Shown piece after piece: positions 9,240 through 19,820 of a stretch of DNA of 64,000 nt. The DNA lies in assembly GCA_001789725.1 (NCBI GenBank), contig MGAM01000013.1:16046-80045 (forward strand), given 5' to 3'. Both the position numbers and the translations under genes were made by a program. The notes beneath the pieces were generated by a model, which was given only the letters and a program-made list of their open reading frames with translations, had not been told where the DNA came from and made no database searches. How positions within the stretch are numbered: position 1 is the first letter of the stretch; each line of letters begins with the position of its first letter. The DNA comes from Candidatus Roizmanbacteria bacterium RIFCSPLOWO2_01_FULL_39_19. Its GTDB lineage: Bacteria > Patescibacteriota > Microgenomatia > UBA1406 > HO2-37-13b.

Positions 9240-10763
9240 TTACCTAAAATAGAGCCAGTCGGCGGTTGTAATTTCCGATGGAATTTCTAAATCTTCTTTG
9301 ATTAATTCATATTTTCTAATTTCATATCCCCCACTTAACTTAATTATTTCTTCGGGTTGACTTTTGATATGTAACTTATTCTCTATCCACCAGGTTGGCA
9401 CTAAATCAATCCTTTCTTTTGGAGGTGACTCCATCAAAATATATGTTGTTGGCTTTTTTTCGAACTTATAGATTTTTTTTTCAGAGACTCTACTCACATA
9501 AGAGAGTGCGTATTTGTCTTGATAACCGTAAATATCAGGAGAATAAATGAAAATTCCGGATTCCTCAGGAGCATCTGAGAAAATCTGTTTCATATTATTT
9601 AAATGAAACTTCCACGACCTAGTATTATTGCCAATTTCTTTTGATAAATCATTTGCATGACTAATATTTTGGCTTGTCATTAAAACGAGCAATATTCCAA
9701 GAAGAACAAAATATAAATGTTTAGGAACAAATTTATGAAATGTTGAAAACATCATAAGAGGTAAAAGTGTCATCGGGAACCACCATAGTTCAAGCATTAG
9801 TCCTCTATGTATGAGGGTAAGAAAATAATAGCCAATATGGAAATATAAAAAAATTATGTAAATATGCCTGTATTTGATTTTGCTTTTCAAAATCACAACG
9901 AAACTAAAAACAAAGAGAGCGAAAATCAGAAGATTCATATTATTGAGATCTGATGAAGAATTTCTAAATAAATTAAATCCCCGGGTGGTTATGTTCTCAA
10001 TTCTGTTTTTCACAGATTCTGAAAATGGCATCGGAAATTGGTCTCTTTCCCCTTGAACATATTTAATAATTGATTTTGTCTGTAAGAAGTCATGGCGAAT
10101 GTCAATCAGTAAAAATGATGATGCGAAGATTAAAAGAGTTCCAAAACACAAAAGATGAAGAAACTTCTTATTTTTGATAATTACAAACAAACTAGCCAAA
10201 GTTGATAAAATCAGAAGCGGTCCGCCAATTGCAAGTTGAAATTGAACAATTGCCCCAAGCATGAAAAGATGACCTATTAGAAATTTCCACTGTTTTGTTT
10301 GAAAGTACTTTACAAAAAAATAAAAATACAAAGGGAGAGAAAGAAGCGCACCGCTCCCATGATAAAACCCTTGAACATACGGAACTAGATAAGCAGATGA
10401 TAAAACAAGAGCAATAAGAGCCGACGTTTCATCAAATAATTTTTTGACTACAAAATAAATTGATGAAATAAGCCCCACGGTTAATAAAAACCAAAACCAT
10501 CCGGTTGCAATCGGGTTGCCTTTGCCAATAATATAGGCTGGCATATTAAGGTAATGCCACAAAATTCCATGAAAAACTCCTTTTTTATCTGCCCGGGGTC
10601 CAATTAAAACCATCTTTTTATCAGCAATTTCATCCATTATCAAAAAGTCTCTGGCATTGTCGGTTTGATAAAAGATGTCCTGGTGAAGATAGCTCCAAGC
10701 AGAAAATATCAGATTGATACCAATAAAGAAAAAAATTAGCCACTTCAATGCCTTATTCATCAA
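9240..10763 (-). CDS. multi-TM glycosyltransferase (GT39/ArnT-like)
   Basis: TDNARDFLIMDEIADKK N-terminal loop and many TM helices. Confidence 0.6.
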   Translation of the reverse strand: MMNKALKWLIFFFIGINLIFSAWSYLHQDIFYQTDNARDFLIMDEIADKKMVLIGPRADKKGVFHGILWHYLNMPAYIIGKGNPIATGWFWFLLTVGLISSIYFVVKKLFDETSALIALVLSSAYLVPYVQGFYHGSGALLSLPLYFYFFVKYFQTKQWKFLIGHLFMLGAIVQFQLAIGGPLLILSTLASLFVIIKNKKFLHLLCFGTLLIFASSFLLIDIRHDFLQTKSIIKYVQGERDQFPMPFSESVKNRIENITTRGFNLFRNSSSDLNNMNLLIFALFVFSFVVILKSKIKYRHIYIIFLYFHIGYYFLTLIHRGLMLELWWFPMTLLPLMMFSTFHKFVPKHLYFVLLGILLVLMTSQNISHANDLSKEIGNNTRSWKFHLNNMKQIFSDAPEESGIFIYSPDIYGYQDKYALSYVSRVSEKKIYKFEKKPTTYILMESPPKERIDLVPTWWIENKLHIKSQPEEIIKLSGGYEIRKYELIKEDLEIPSEITTADWLYFR

Positions 10764-10792
10764 AAATAGTTTACAATATATGTGGGTAATTT

Positions 10793-11524
10793 ATGAAAGG
10801 AAAAATATCAATCGTTATACCTGTCTATAACGAAGAAAATTTTATTAATGAGACAATCTCAAAAGTTATTGATGCCGACTCGCGGGGTTATGAGAAAGAA
10901 ATAATTATAGTTGATGATGGAAGTAGGGATAAAACAGTTGAAAACATTAAGTTATTTATTGAAAATCGTCATGAAAATAAAAACTTTGTTATTAAACTAA
11001 TTGCCAAAGAGAAAAATGAAGGAAAAGGCGCAGCGCTAAAGAACGGATTTTTAGAAACAACCGGCGACATTGTGATTATTCAGGATGCTGATTTGGAATA
11101 TTCTCCTGATGATTACCCTCTTCTTCTTGAGTCATTTGTAACACACAACGCTGATGTCGTCTATGGCAGCCGATTTATCTCAAATCGCCCTCATCGGGTT
11201 TTATATTTCTGGCATTATCTTGCCAATAATATGCTCACTCTTTTTTCAAATGTTTTGACCAACCTAAATTTAACCGATATGGAAACAGGATATAAAGTTT
11301 TTAGAGGAGATTTAATAAGAGAAATCGCACCAAAATTGAAATCAAAAAGATTCGGTTTTGAGCCGGAAATTACGGCAAGAATTACAAAAATTAAAGATCT
11401 TAAAATGTTTGAAGTGGGAATTTCCTATTGGGGACGGACATACCAAGAAGGAAAAAAGATCGGCTGGAAAGACGGAGTTAAGGCAATATTAGAAATAATG
11501 AGATTTAACTTATTTTCCCGATAG
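10793..11524 (+). CDS. family 2 glycosyltransferase, DPM1-like
   Basis: SIVIPVYNEENFI, DDGSRDKT, GKGAALKNGF, QDADLEYSPDDYPLL. Confidence 0.92.
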   Translation: MKGKISIVIPVYNEENFINETISKVIDADSRGYEKEIIIVDDGSRDKTVENIKLFIENRHENKNFVIKLIAKEKNEGKGAALKNGFLETTGDIVIIQDADLEYSPDDYPLLLESFVTHNADVVYGSRFISNRPHRVLYFWHYLANNMLTLFSNVLTNLNLTDMETGYKVFRGDLIREIAPKLKSKRFGFEPEITARITKIKDLKMFEVGISYWGRTYQEGKKIGWKDGVKAILEIMRFNLFSR

Positions 11525-14500
11525 GAAATCAAGCATCCTTGCAAGTAAATTTTTTGATTCTTTTGGTGGTTCTTGTGCTTGTTGTTTAACTTGTTTTTTC
11601 TCATGTTTTTGCATGGTTGTTTTTTTAACAGGGTCTTTTATAATTTCAGCTTTCTGTGTTTTAAAAGGTACAAAAGTAGATGGTCGAACAAATCCTGCAA
11701 CTGCCATATAGTAACCCTTCACTGTTGAAAGCGCTGCCACGGTTCTATTTTTCTTATCAACAACACTTGTTGGCAAAATTTTCCATGTTTTTCCTTCATT
11801 GAGCGACTGAGCAAGAACCAAAGAATTTTCCGGTAATTTTCCAAGTTGATTTTTATTGTATTTTATCGCCACTATTGAGGATCTAAGAGGATTGATAATT
11901 TTTGCATCATTAAAAAACGAGCGGAACCAAAGGTCGTAAACATCAGAAACCTGCCAATATGACCCTATATGGTAAGGATGTTTTTTGGCATAGACGATAC
12001 TGCCCAGGTAGCTGTCCCACAATAGCGTATTTGGTTCAACTATAGTAATAACCTGATCTCCCATCTTCAAGACGCCTCCCGTTTTTGCCAGTAGTGACGC
12101 AGTCCGAGCTTGAGTCGAGCTGGACGAGGAGGAACTTGAAGTTGACGAACTGCTATTTTTCCCAGCCGAGAAAGGAGCGAAGTCGGTAAAGTGATTTGTG
12201 GTGACAGTAATAGTGTTATTATCTTTGTCAATTGAAATATTATCTGATGTTTTCCAAGCATTAGTCGTAGCATCCCAGTAACCGGCTAAAAGATCATTTT
12301 CAGTTAATCCCAGTGAGGAAAGTGTTGCCTCTGAGTATGGCATAACAATGGTAACGTTAGAATTGAAGCTCGTTGTAATTTCAGATCCATTGGAGTCAAG
12401 AGCTGTAATGTCATAGCCTATGTTGACCGGTGTTGCCAAACTCTGATTAGGCAGTTGAGCTTTAGATGTGACGGTAACAGTGACCGTTCCAGATGACGAC
12501 AGGGCGCCTGCCGGAATATTAATTGTTGTGCCGTCAGATAAAGTTATAGTTTTCTGGTTGGTAGTAGTGTAAGTAACAGTAGTTGAATCAGGCATTGTCC
12601 CCGAATTTGAAAGACTTAAGTTTAGCGTATTCGTACCGGTTGATGGGCTTACAATACTCTCGGACGATCTTATAAATGAAGTTTTAGAAACATCATACAT
12701 TGCCTTTATATGCCAATTTGTTCCAGTTGATACCGATAAACTATAGTTCCCGTTACTGTCAGCAGTAGTCCCAGAATATCCTCCAACCTCACTCCAACTA
12801 CTAACGAAAGCTGATTTTCCAGCACTATTTTGTGTTACTGTTCCGGTAATGGTAGCATCAGCATTGGTAAATTGTAAATTGACGGTTGAGGTTCCTCCGC
12901 TTGTGGGCGTAACTGAGACTCTGCTTGGATTTATATACGAGTAGGACGGCGGGACAAAGGTTTGAACGTAATACGTTGTGCCTGAGGGAACTTTTATTGA
13001 ATAATCACCCGTTGAATCAGTCATTGTCCCTTGATTAAACATTGACTCGCGACTGAAGGATCCTGCTGTATCGTTAGATCTGGTATCGATAGTAATCCAA
13101 GCGCCGGCTAAACCGGTTCCGTCAGGATCTTTAACGGTTCCGCTTATTGTAGCGTCATTTTTCTTAACAAGAATATTTTTTGTTTGAGTAAGAGAACCTG
13201 ATGTAATCGATACTTTATTATTTGACGGGGGTTGTCTAAGATAAGTATTGCTCTCCCCGTCAGTTAATGATGGATCTATCCAATAACCAATGTACCAATC
13301 ACCCGGACAGACTTGCATTGAATAAGATCCGTCAGTTGTATTTACTGTTGCCATTGCGAAATTTGTAGTTCCGGAGTTGGCAAAAACTTCAGCCCTTACT
13401 CCCGTAATAGTTGAGCCAGAATCAGAATCTTTTTTAAGATAGCCACTTATTGTCCCTGTAGCTTGAGTCATTGTGATTGTTGCTGAGGAGGTGGCATTGG
13501 CAGTTGATGTTACTGAACTTGAAGAGCCGGCACAATAACCCGCCCCGGGGGGAAGAGATACTCCTACATTGTAAGTTCCAGCCGGCACTTTTAGCGTGAA
13601 TACTCCATTTTTAACTGGAGCTCCCATAGAGGAATACATCATTGGTCCCGGTCCTGATGATGTTCCGCTTGTTTCGACATACGCATAACCCATTTCCAAG
13701 TTAGTGAGCGTATCTCCGCCTGAATTTACAAGTCTCCCGCTGATTGTTGCGTTAGCTATTTGCAACGTCACATTATTCCCTGATGACGTAGCATTTTCAG
13801 CTACAGTTACCTGAAGAGGCGCCTGATCATTAATATATGTGGTTCCGCTATAACTACCTGACATTCCGGGATCTTGAGAAACTGAGACCATCCAAGTACC
13901 GACAGAAACCAAAATTGAATAATTCCCACTAGAGTCAGTTGTGGCATAGCCCCAACCACCGCCATTTTGTTTCCATGTGTTAACGTTTTTGTTGGCGACA
14001 CCGGCTCCATTAGAATCAGTTACTCTACCGGAAATGGTAGAATTTTTAGTAACCAATCTAATATTGCCGGCAGCATATCCATCACAAGTCCCATCAGAAT
14101 TAGCGTCTTTTACGGTGAATTTTATATCTGACGGTGATCCATAATTAGATTGCCAGCTGCTTACGCCTAAATTATATGATCCCTCCGGTACTTTTAGATT
14201 AAATGTGCCGTTTGAAGCAACATTTCCTCCATTTCCTCCGCCCTGATAAGACCAAACACTAACATAAACTGACGATTGAGGATCAGACAAGGCGCTGCCG
14301 TCAGGAGCTAACACTGTGCCGGTCACCGTGCAATTGGCTGTTTGGGCGGTAAAATTTGCGGTTGTTGATGTACCCAGGCTATCGTTATTGGCAAATTTAA
14401 CTCGAGTTGGCATCTTATTGTATGTCCAATCAACATCTTGAGGGCTACCTCCGTAGTTGGCTCTTGGGGTTACCATCCAAGCGCCGGTACCAACTTTTAA

Positions 14501-15043
14501 AGTATAGACACCACTGGAATTGGTCGTCGCCTGTACCCAGCCCATGCCCATTTCTTTATACGCCTCAACATAAGCTCCTGATATCGGAGATCCGTTTGAT
14601 TTTGTGAGTGTTCCGGTTATTGTATTGTTGGGGGTAATAAATGTAATTACGGCACGGCTTGAACTGTCAAAATTTGTGCCAGCAAGACCGGTGCGATAAT
14701 AAATCTGACTCGAGTTAGTAAAAGTGATTGTTGTGCTTGTTAAGTCTGGGGCTATTAAACCATCCGGGTTTTGCCAAGGCGCTCTCAATTCTAGAATATA
14801 GTCGGTGCTAACAACAAGATCGGTGAAAGAAAATGTTCCATCTTCGGCAGATGTTGTCCATTGGCTACTACTAGACCAGTTGTTCGTCCGCAGCATAATT
14901 TCTGCGCCGGCAAAGGCAGTTGATCCATTTGATTTCACCGTTTTACCTTGAATTGTAGCAGCAAAAATTTGACTAGAGAAATAAGGAATAATTAAATAAG
15001 CAATAAGGAAAGTCAAAGTCAAGCCCAGGAATTTTTTATACAT
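11510..15043 (-). CDS. large secreted surface protein with ~8 carboxypeptidase-regulatory-like (Ig-like) repeats and a C-terminal ZU5/GAIN-like region
   Basis: Signal peptide; repeated ATI(S/T)G-x-V-x-x-x-x-G...SGNYS(I/L)xV units; INIPAGALSSSGTVTVTV. Confidence 0.75.
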   Translation of the reverse strand: MYKKFLGLTLTFLIAYLIIPYFSSQIFAATIQGKTVKSNGSTAFAGAEIMLRTNNWSSSSQWTTSAEDGTFSFTDLVVSTDYILELRAPWQNPDGLIAPDLTSTTITFTNSSQIYYRTGLAGTNFDSSSRAVITFITPNNTITGTLTKSNGSPISGAYVEAYKEMGMGWVQATTNSSGVYTLKVGTGAWMVTPRANYGGSPQDVDWTYNKMPTRVKFANNDSLGTSTTANFTAQTANCTVTGTVLAPDGSALSDPQSSVYVSVWSYQGGGNGGNVASNGTFNLKVPEGSYNLGVSSWQSNYGSPSDIKFTVKDANSDGTCDGYAAGNIRLVTKNSTISGRVTDSNGAGVANKNVNTWKQNGGGWGYATTDSSGNYSILVSVGTWMVSVSQDPGMSGSYSGTTYINDQAPLQVTVAENATSSGNNVTLQIANATISGRLVNSGGDTLTNLEMGYAYVETSGTSSGPGPMMYSSMGAPVKNGVFTLKVPAGTYNVGVSLPPGAGYCAGSSSSVTSTANATSSATITMTQATGTISGYLKKDSDSGSTITGVRAEVFANSGTTNFAMATVNTTDGSYSMQVCPGDWYIGYWIDPSLTDGESNTYLRQPPSNNKVSITSGSLTQTKNILVKKNDATISGTVKDPDGTGLAGAWITIDTRSNDTAGSFSRESMFNQGTMTDSTGDYSIKVPSGTTYYVQTFVPPSYSYINPSRVSVTPTSGGTSTVNLQFTNADATITGTVTQNSAGKSAFVSSWSEVGGYSGTTADSNGNYSLSVSTGTNWHIKAMYDVSKTSFIRSSESIVSPSTGTNTLNLSLSNSGTMPDSTTVTYTTTNQKTITLSDGTTINIPAGALSSSGTVTVTVTSKAQLPNQSLATPVNIGYDITALDSNGSEITTSFNSNVTIVMPYSEATLSSLGLTENDLLAGYWDATTNAWKTSDNISIDKDNNTITVTTNHFTDFAPFSAGKNSSSSTSSSSSSSSTQARTASLLAKTGGVLKMGDQVITIVEPNTLLWDSYLGSIVYAKKHPYHIGSYWQVSDVYDLWFRSFFNDAKIINPLRSSIVAIKYNKNQLGKLPENSLVLAQSLNEGKTWKILPTSVVDKKNRTVAALSTVKGYYMAVAGFVRPSTFVPFKTQKAEIIKDPVKKTTMQKHEKKQVKQQAQEPPKESKNLLARMLDFLSGK

Positions 15044-15139
15044 TTATATATATCAAACTAGGAAAAAGGCTTTCTTAGTATAGAATAGTCAGACTTATAT
15101 CTCTTGTCAAGGAATAAAAGAGCATATATACTAAAATTG

Positions 15140-18025
15140 ATGTCTTTTAAAAAAACGGTTAGAAATCAATTAATTAAACCGATTATTTTTACAATATTAA
15201 TATCTGTAGGATTGTTGCTTTTTCTTATTCAACTCATAATTAACCCACTTGGCCAACCTCAAACTAAAAATATTAAGGCAGAATCATGGTTTGAAGATTC
15301 CGTTAAAAATCAAGAATCTTTACTTGTTCCAACTATCACAATAGATTTTTATTCTTCAAAAGAACAAATAATACGATATAAAAAGTTATATGAACAATCT
15401 ATTAGTCAACCAAAAATTTCGCCCGTTCTTACATTTGACTTAAAAACCGCTCCTTCTCAAGCCGATGTTTATAGTCAAATTTCGCCTATTTATCCGCCGG
15501 TATTGCCCAAACCTCTTTTTGTCAAGACTGAAAAATATGTTTGCCCGGACGGGATTAAGGGAGAAAACGGTTGTGATTTTATCGGCGGTGATGGTTTGCA
15601 AGAGGCCATTGATTCGGCTCCAAAATCTTCTTTAGAGAAAATAACTAAAATTTACCTTCGACCCGGCCATTATCGTCGCAGTCGTCCAACCGCTGTTTCG
15701 GGTTTTGATCAAGCTGGACAGCCAAAAGATATATGGGCACAATGGACGGTGGAAGATAAATTTTTGATTATCGAAGGCGAGGATAATGTAGTTTTAGATA
15801 ACTACGAAGGCAATGTTGCTGCTGGTCTTTTTATCAAGGACGGTTATGTTTGGGTTAATAAAGTACGTTTTGATAATACCGCCGAGACGATGTTGTTGGC
15901 TGCCGGGACAGCGAGAGTTAATATCACTTTTAACACCTTCCGTCAAGGAAAAATTGCCATACTGATAGAAGAGCAAGTCATTGGCAATATTAGGGACAAT
16001 CAAATGATAGGTGGATTTGAGCGCGGCATACACATCTCAGGCAATGGTCAGGTAAAAATTGCTCACAATACGATAAGTCAGGCCAAGATCGTTGGCATCA
16101 GCACCGATGCTTTTGCAAAAACTAGAATAGACAATAACTGGTTCGAAAACAATACCTATGGCATCGATATTTCCAAACAATCACGCACTACAATAACTAA
16201 TAACTCGCTTTTAAGACAGAAGATAACCGCGCTTCATTTATATGATCAAGTTGAAGCGCTTGTAGTCAATAATGATTTTTTTCAGACAACTTCTGGTTCG
16301 CCGAATGATAAATGGAGCAGAGCTAACTTAGTATCAATTGATAATTTAAATTCTGCTGAGAATAATCAAATTGTTGTTAAAAACAATCTTATCCATGATT
16401 CCAACGGATTTGGAATTTATGTTAATAACGTCAGTGGCGTCCCTGTCAGCATTTTATCGAACCGTTTTGATCAAAATAAAGGTTATTTTGGGGCGTTGGT
16501 GCTAGATAAAGCCAAAAGCATTACCATTGCTGGTAATAGTATATATTTCAACGACGGTCGAGGTGTAAGTACATTTAACGCTTCAACCGGATGGATATAC
16601 AACAATCTGGTAGTTAACAACAGCCATATCGGAATCCAAGCGGAACATTATTCTGAATTTGATATTTATAACAATACGCTCGTTGGCAACGGCAATAACA
16701 ACCTTCATCTAACCTGCTCTCTTAATGATTGGACCAATACGTTTATCAAAAATAATATTGCTGCTAATGAAAGGCTCATGTCAAACCCCCATGACGATCC
16801 GCGGCTTTGTGGTAAGGGGGCCAATTATTTTCTTGGTGGCAAAGTGGCGATTAATAACGTTCGAGAATTTAAATCCAACTGGTCGTGGTTATCAAAACCA
16901 TGGGAGTTAGCATGTCAACCGGAAATTAGCAACAATTGTACCAATGCTGATTTTCATGGCTTGGACCATCATCCTTGGTGGTATGATACCCAATATAAAA
17001 ATATGGCAGCCGACCCAATGTTTATTGACTATAATAATGCCGATCTTCGCTTAAAAATGAACTCTCCTGCTAAATCCGCGGGAACAACGGGTGAAGAAAT
17101 TGGCGCTTATGGTGGGCCAAACCGTTGTTTGCTTGACCCGGGCCTTCCTGGTTGTTGGCATCCGCCAACCAGAGTGACACAAACGATTTTAAGCCCTGAT
17201 GGCAAAACTAATTACGGCCGAACCTGTAATTTGGTAAAACAATATGGCAAACAGTCATGGCTGCCATTTGCTGGTCAGACAGAATGCTCTGGTTGGTCCT
17301 CTGTAGCAAGCAAGCTTAATCTAGGTTCATACCAAGGAAATTCTCAAACCGGCTATGCCTCCTTCGTTTATCAGAAAGGCGATATTCAGTGGCTTGATCA
17401 GTCGGTGATTGTCGATACTGTTAAGACTGCTCACCGGCTCTGTCCAATTAATGAGGCTACTGGCCAGCTTGACAGAAATAACTGTAAACCGTGGGAATAT
17501 TATAATCTTCCAAAAATTGAGGGAATACGCAATCGAATTAGCGACATGGACAGCTATGTTGAATATAAAAATAACCAACGTATATTGTCACAGACACTCT
17601 TAGATGAAAACGGTTCATTTGTTTATAGTCGAACTTGTTCGTTTACTGATTCCCGTCCTAATATCTGGGACGGCGAGCCAGCAACAAAAAATTGCAATGA
17701 TTGGCAGACATATCCTTTAGGAGGATTTATTTCCAATGATCCAGTGCAGAAGTATCAAGGCATCGCTTCCTTAGTGAAATTTATCGATAATCAAAATTAT
17801 TATTATTATCAGTACTTTTTAAGTAACAACGGGCAAAATATCTGGGCCCGTGAATGTCCCGGAGATAAATATAAAGGTATCGTCTGGTCAAATTGTGAAA
17901 ATTGGGGACAAGACACCATTGCTGAACTAAAATTACCTATGAATATGGCACTCACTGTTGACATAAATACTCTTTTCTCTTATTGTCCCATCAACAAAAT
18001 TTGGGACGGGGAGAGATGTAATTAG
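15140..18025 (+). CDS. secreted right-handed parallel beta-helix repeat protein
   Basis: N-terminal TM; NosD/PbH1-type repeats (NNWFENNTYGIDISKQSRTTITNNSL etc.); the track start at 15104 is an alternative. Confidence 0.8.
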   Translation: MSFKKTVRNQLIKPIIFTILISVGLLLFLIQLIINPLGQPQTKNIKAESWFEDSVKNQESLLVPTITIDFYSSKEQIIRYKKLYEQSISQPKISPVLTFDLKTAPSQADVYSQISPIYPPVLPKPLFVKTEKYVCPDGIKGENGCDFIGGDGLQEAIDSAPKSSLEKITKIYLRPGHYRRSRPTAVSGFDQAGQPKDIWAQWTVEDKFLIIEGEDNVVLDNYEGNVAAGLFIKDGYVWVNKVRFDNTAETMLLAAGTARVNITFNTFRQGKIAILIEEQVIGNIRDNQMIGGFERGIHISGNGQVKIAHNTISQAKIVGISTDAFAKTRIDNNWFENNTYGIDISKQSRTTITNNSLLRQKITALHLYDQVEALVVNNDFFQTTSGSPNDKWSRANLVSIDNLNSAENNQIVVKNNLIHDSNGFGIYVNNVSGVPVSILSNRFDQNKGYFGALVLDKAKSITIAGNSIYFNDGRGVSTFNASTGWIYNNLVVNNSHIGIQAEHYSEFDIYNNTLVGNGNNNLHLTCSLNDWTNTFIKNNIAANERLMSNPHDDPRLCGKGANYFLGGKVAINNVREFKSNWSWLSKPWELACQPEISNNCTNADFHGLDHHPWWYDTQYKNMAADPMFIDYNNADLRLKMNSPAKSAGTTGEEIGAYGGPNRCLLDPGLPGCWHPPTRVTQTILSPDGKTNYGRTCNLVKQYGKQSWLPFAGQTECSGWSSVASKLNLGSYQGNSQTGYASFVYQKGDIQWLDQSVIVDTVKTAHRLCPINEATGQLDRNNCKPWEYYNLPKIEGIRNRISDMDSYVEYKNNQRILSQTLLDENGSFVYSRTCSFTDSRPNIWDGEPATKNCNDWQTYPLGGFISNDPVQKYQGIASLVKFIDNQNYYYYQYFLSNNGQNIWARECPGDKYKGIVWSNCENWGQDTIAELKLPMNMALTVDINTLFSYCPINKIWDGERCN

Positions 18026-18034
18026 AACAGAGAG

Positions 18035-18457
18035 GTGGTGAAAAAAATGAATTCAATGCTTAAAAGAGGACTTATCGCCGGAGTTGTCAACCTCATCGTT
18101 GGTTTGTTGTTTCAACAATTTTTTGGCACGATTTTCCCGTCAGTGGGAGCCGAGTATCAGAACACGGCACTTTTTAGACCTTGGAATGACCCATTAATGA
18201 CTTTATTTTTTGCATATCCATTTATTTTAGGCATTGTCCTTGCCTATTTTTGGGACATGGTTTACAGCAGCTTAAAAGGAAATGCTCAACAAAAAATATT
18301 TAATTTTGCAAAAATTTATTTTTTGATTGCTACAATTCCCGGAATGTTTATTTCATACACGAGTTTTCAAGTTTCGGCGTTGCTTGTTTTAAGCTGGACA
18401 TTGTCAGGATTTATCGAAGCATACGTTGCCGGATGGGTTTTCACAAGAATGAAGTAA
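18035..18457 (+). CDS. small integral membrane protein
   Basis: 140 aa, about 4 hydrophobic segments. Confidence 0.65.
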   Translation: MVKKMNSMLKRGLIAGVVNLIVGLLFQQFFGTIFPSVGAEYQNTALFRPWNDPLMTLFFAYPFILGIVLAYFWDMVYSSLKGNAQQKIFNFAKIYFLIATIPGMFISYTSFQVSALLVLSWTLSGFIEAYVAGWVFTRMK

Positions 18458-18480
18458 TAGTTGTTGTTTAAATTTTTTAC

Positions 18481-18497
18481 ATCTGATAAGATCAGAT
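18481..18497. promoter_or_regulatory. Palindrome ATCTGAT-AAG-ATCAGAT upstream of the SDR gene
   Basis: Perfect 7-bp arms, 10 nt upstream of the start codon at 18507. Confidence 0.35.
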
Positions 18498-18506
18498 TGG
18501 GTTATT

Positions 18507-19232
18507 ATGATCATTCAAGATAAAGTAGCAATTGTAACCGGGGCCACATCAGGAATTGGTCTTGAGACTGCAAGATTACTCCATGCCCAAGGAGCCCATC
18601 TGGCGCTCGTTGCCCGCTCAAGAGACAAACTAGAAGAACTTGTAAAGAAACTGCCCGAATCATTTATTGTTGTTGCCGATTTATCAAAAGAAGGAGAGGC
18701 CCGTGATATAGTCAAACAAGCATGCAATCACTTTGGAAGAGTTGAGATTGTTGTTAACAATGCCGGGTGCGGATATGACGGGTTAGTTGAAAACCTTAAC
18801 ACTGACAAAGTCAGACAAATTTTTGAGCTTAACTTCATTGCCCCGCTTGCCATTATGCAGGAGACCATTCCGTTAATGAGAAAACAAGGAGAGGGATCCA
18901 TCGTTAACATTAGCTCAGGAACTTCGCTTCTAAATATTCCAAATATTTCCGCATATTCTTCAATAAAAAGCGCTCTTACCAGATTATCGTTAACAGCGCG
19001 CGAAGAATTGGAAAGTTCAAATATTGTAGTTAGTGTAGTATATCCATACGTCACCGATACCAACTTTGGCAATAATGTGCTTAGTGGACCGCGTCAAAAA
19101 GAAATTCCAGACAAAGACGATGTTTTACCGCCTCCTGATAAACCGGAATATATTGCCTCGAAAATTATTGAGGTCATTGAAACAGGCGAGCCAGAAATTT
19201 TTGCTCATGAATGGATGAAAGATATCAAATGA
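18507..19232 (+). CDS. short-chain dehydrogenase/reductase
   Basis: VTGATSGIGLETA, NNAGCGYDG, S...YSSIKSA. Confidence 0.9.
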   Translation: MIIQDKVAIVTGATSGIGLETARLLHAQGAHLALVARSRDKLEELVKKLPESFIVVADLSKEGEARDIVKQACNHFGRVEIVVNNAGCGYDGLVENLNTDKVRQIFELNFIAPLAIMQETIPLMRKQGEGSIVNISSGTSLLNIPNISAYSSIKSALTRLSLTAREELESSNIVVSVVYPYVTDTNFGNNVLSGPRQKEIPDKDDVLPPPDKPEYIASKIIEVIETGEPEIFAHEWMKDIK

Positions 19233-19248
19233 CTGCTACTTATTTCTC

Positions 19249-19264
19249 TGTGATTTAAATCACA
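19249..19264. promoter_or_regulatory. CRP/FNR-type operator TGTGATTTAAATCACA
   Basis: Perfect 16-bp palindrome, centred 41.5 nt upstream of the +1 predicted from TAGAAT (19286-19291). Confidence 0.8.
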
Positions 19265-19311
19265 TAATAATCCCCCCGGGGGGGATAGAATGCATACCAT
19301 ATAAATGGCAT

Positions 19312-19809
19312 ATGACTGAAAAGAAAGTGTTCATTATTATTGGTGTTGTTGTAGTTTTACTGGTTGGTACAAGTGCCGTAATTCTTGGAAGCAGTCCAGT
19401 TCCTACAAAAATTACAACTAGCCAAAACGCCAGTATAGCAACTGCTAATACAAGTTATGACTGGGGATATATTCAATATAACAGCCCAAAAGCAATTAAA
19501 GGATTTAAAATTAAAAATAACGGCACTGAGTCTTTAAAAATAGGCAAAGTTAAAACTTCCTGTAGCTGCACCACTGCTCAAGTCATTATAGGAAATAATA
19601 AAAGCCCGTTGTTCAGTATGCATGGCGGGTCTAATTGGGTAGGTGAAGTTAAACCCGGAAAGGAGGCCTCATTGGAAATTATTTTTGATCAAACCTTTCA
19701 TGGACCATCCGGCATAGGCCCTTTTGAAAGATATATAACAATTGAAACGAATGACGCAAGCAAACCTAAATTAGAGTTTTACCTTAAAGGGATCGTGGTT
19801 AAATCTTAA
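19312..19809 (+). CDS. DUF1573 domain membrane-anchored protein
   Basis: YDWGYIQYNSPKAIKGFKIKNNGTESLKIGKVKTSCSCTTA. Confidence 0.88.
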   Translation: MTEKKVFIIIGVVVVLLVGTSAVILGSSPVPTKITTSQNASIATANTSYDWGYIQYNSPKAIKGFKIKNNGTESLKIGKVKTSCSCTTAQVIIGNNKSPLFSMHGGSNWVGEVKPGKEASLEIIFDQTFHGPSGIGPFERYITIETNDASKPKLEFYLKGIVVKS

Positions 19810-19820
19810 AAAACCAACTA

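Noticed and set aside
12067-14010. Small minus-strand ORFs inside the surface-protein gene (12067-12273, 13807-14010)
   Set aside because: Alternative frames of the repeat protein; no start context or domain.
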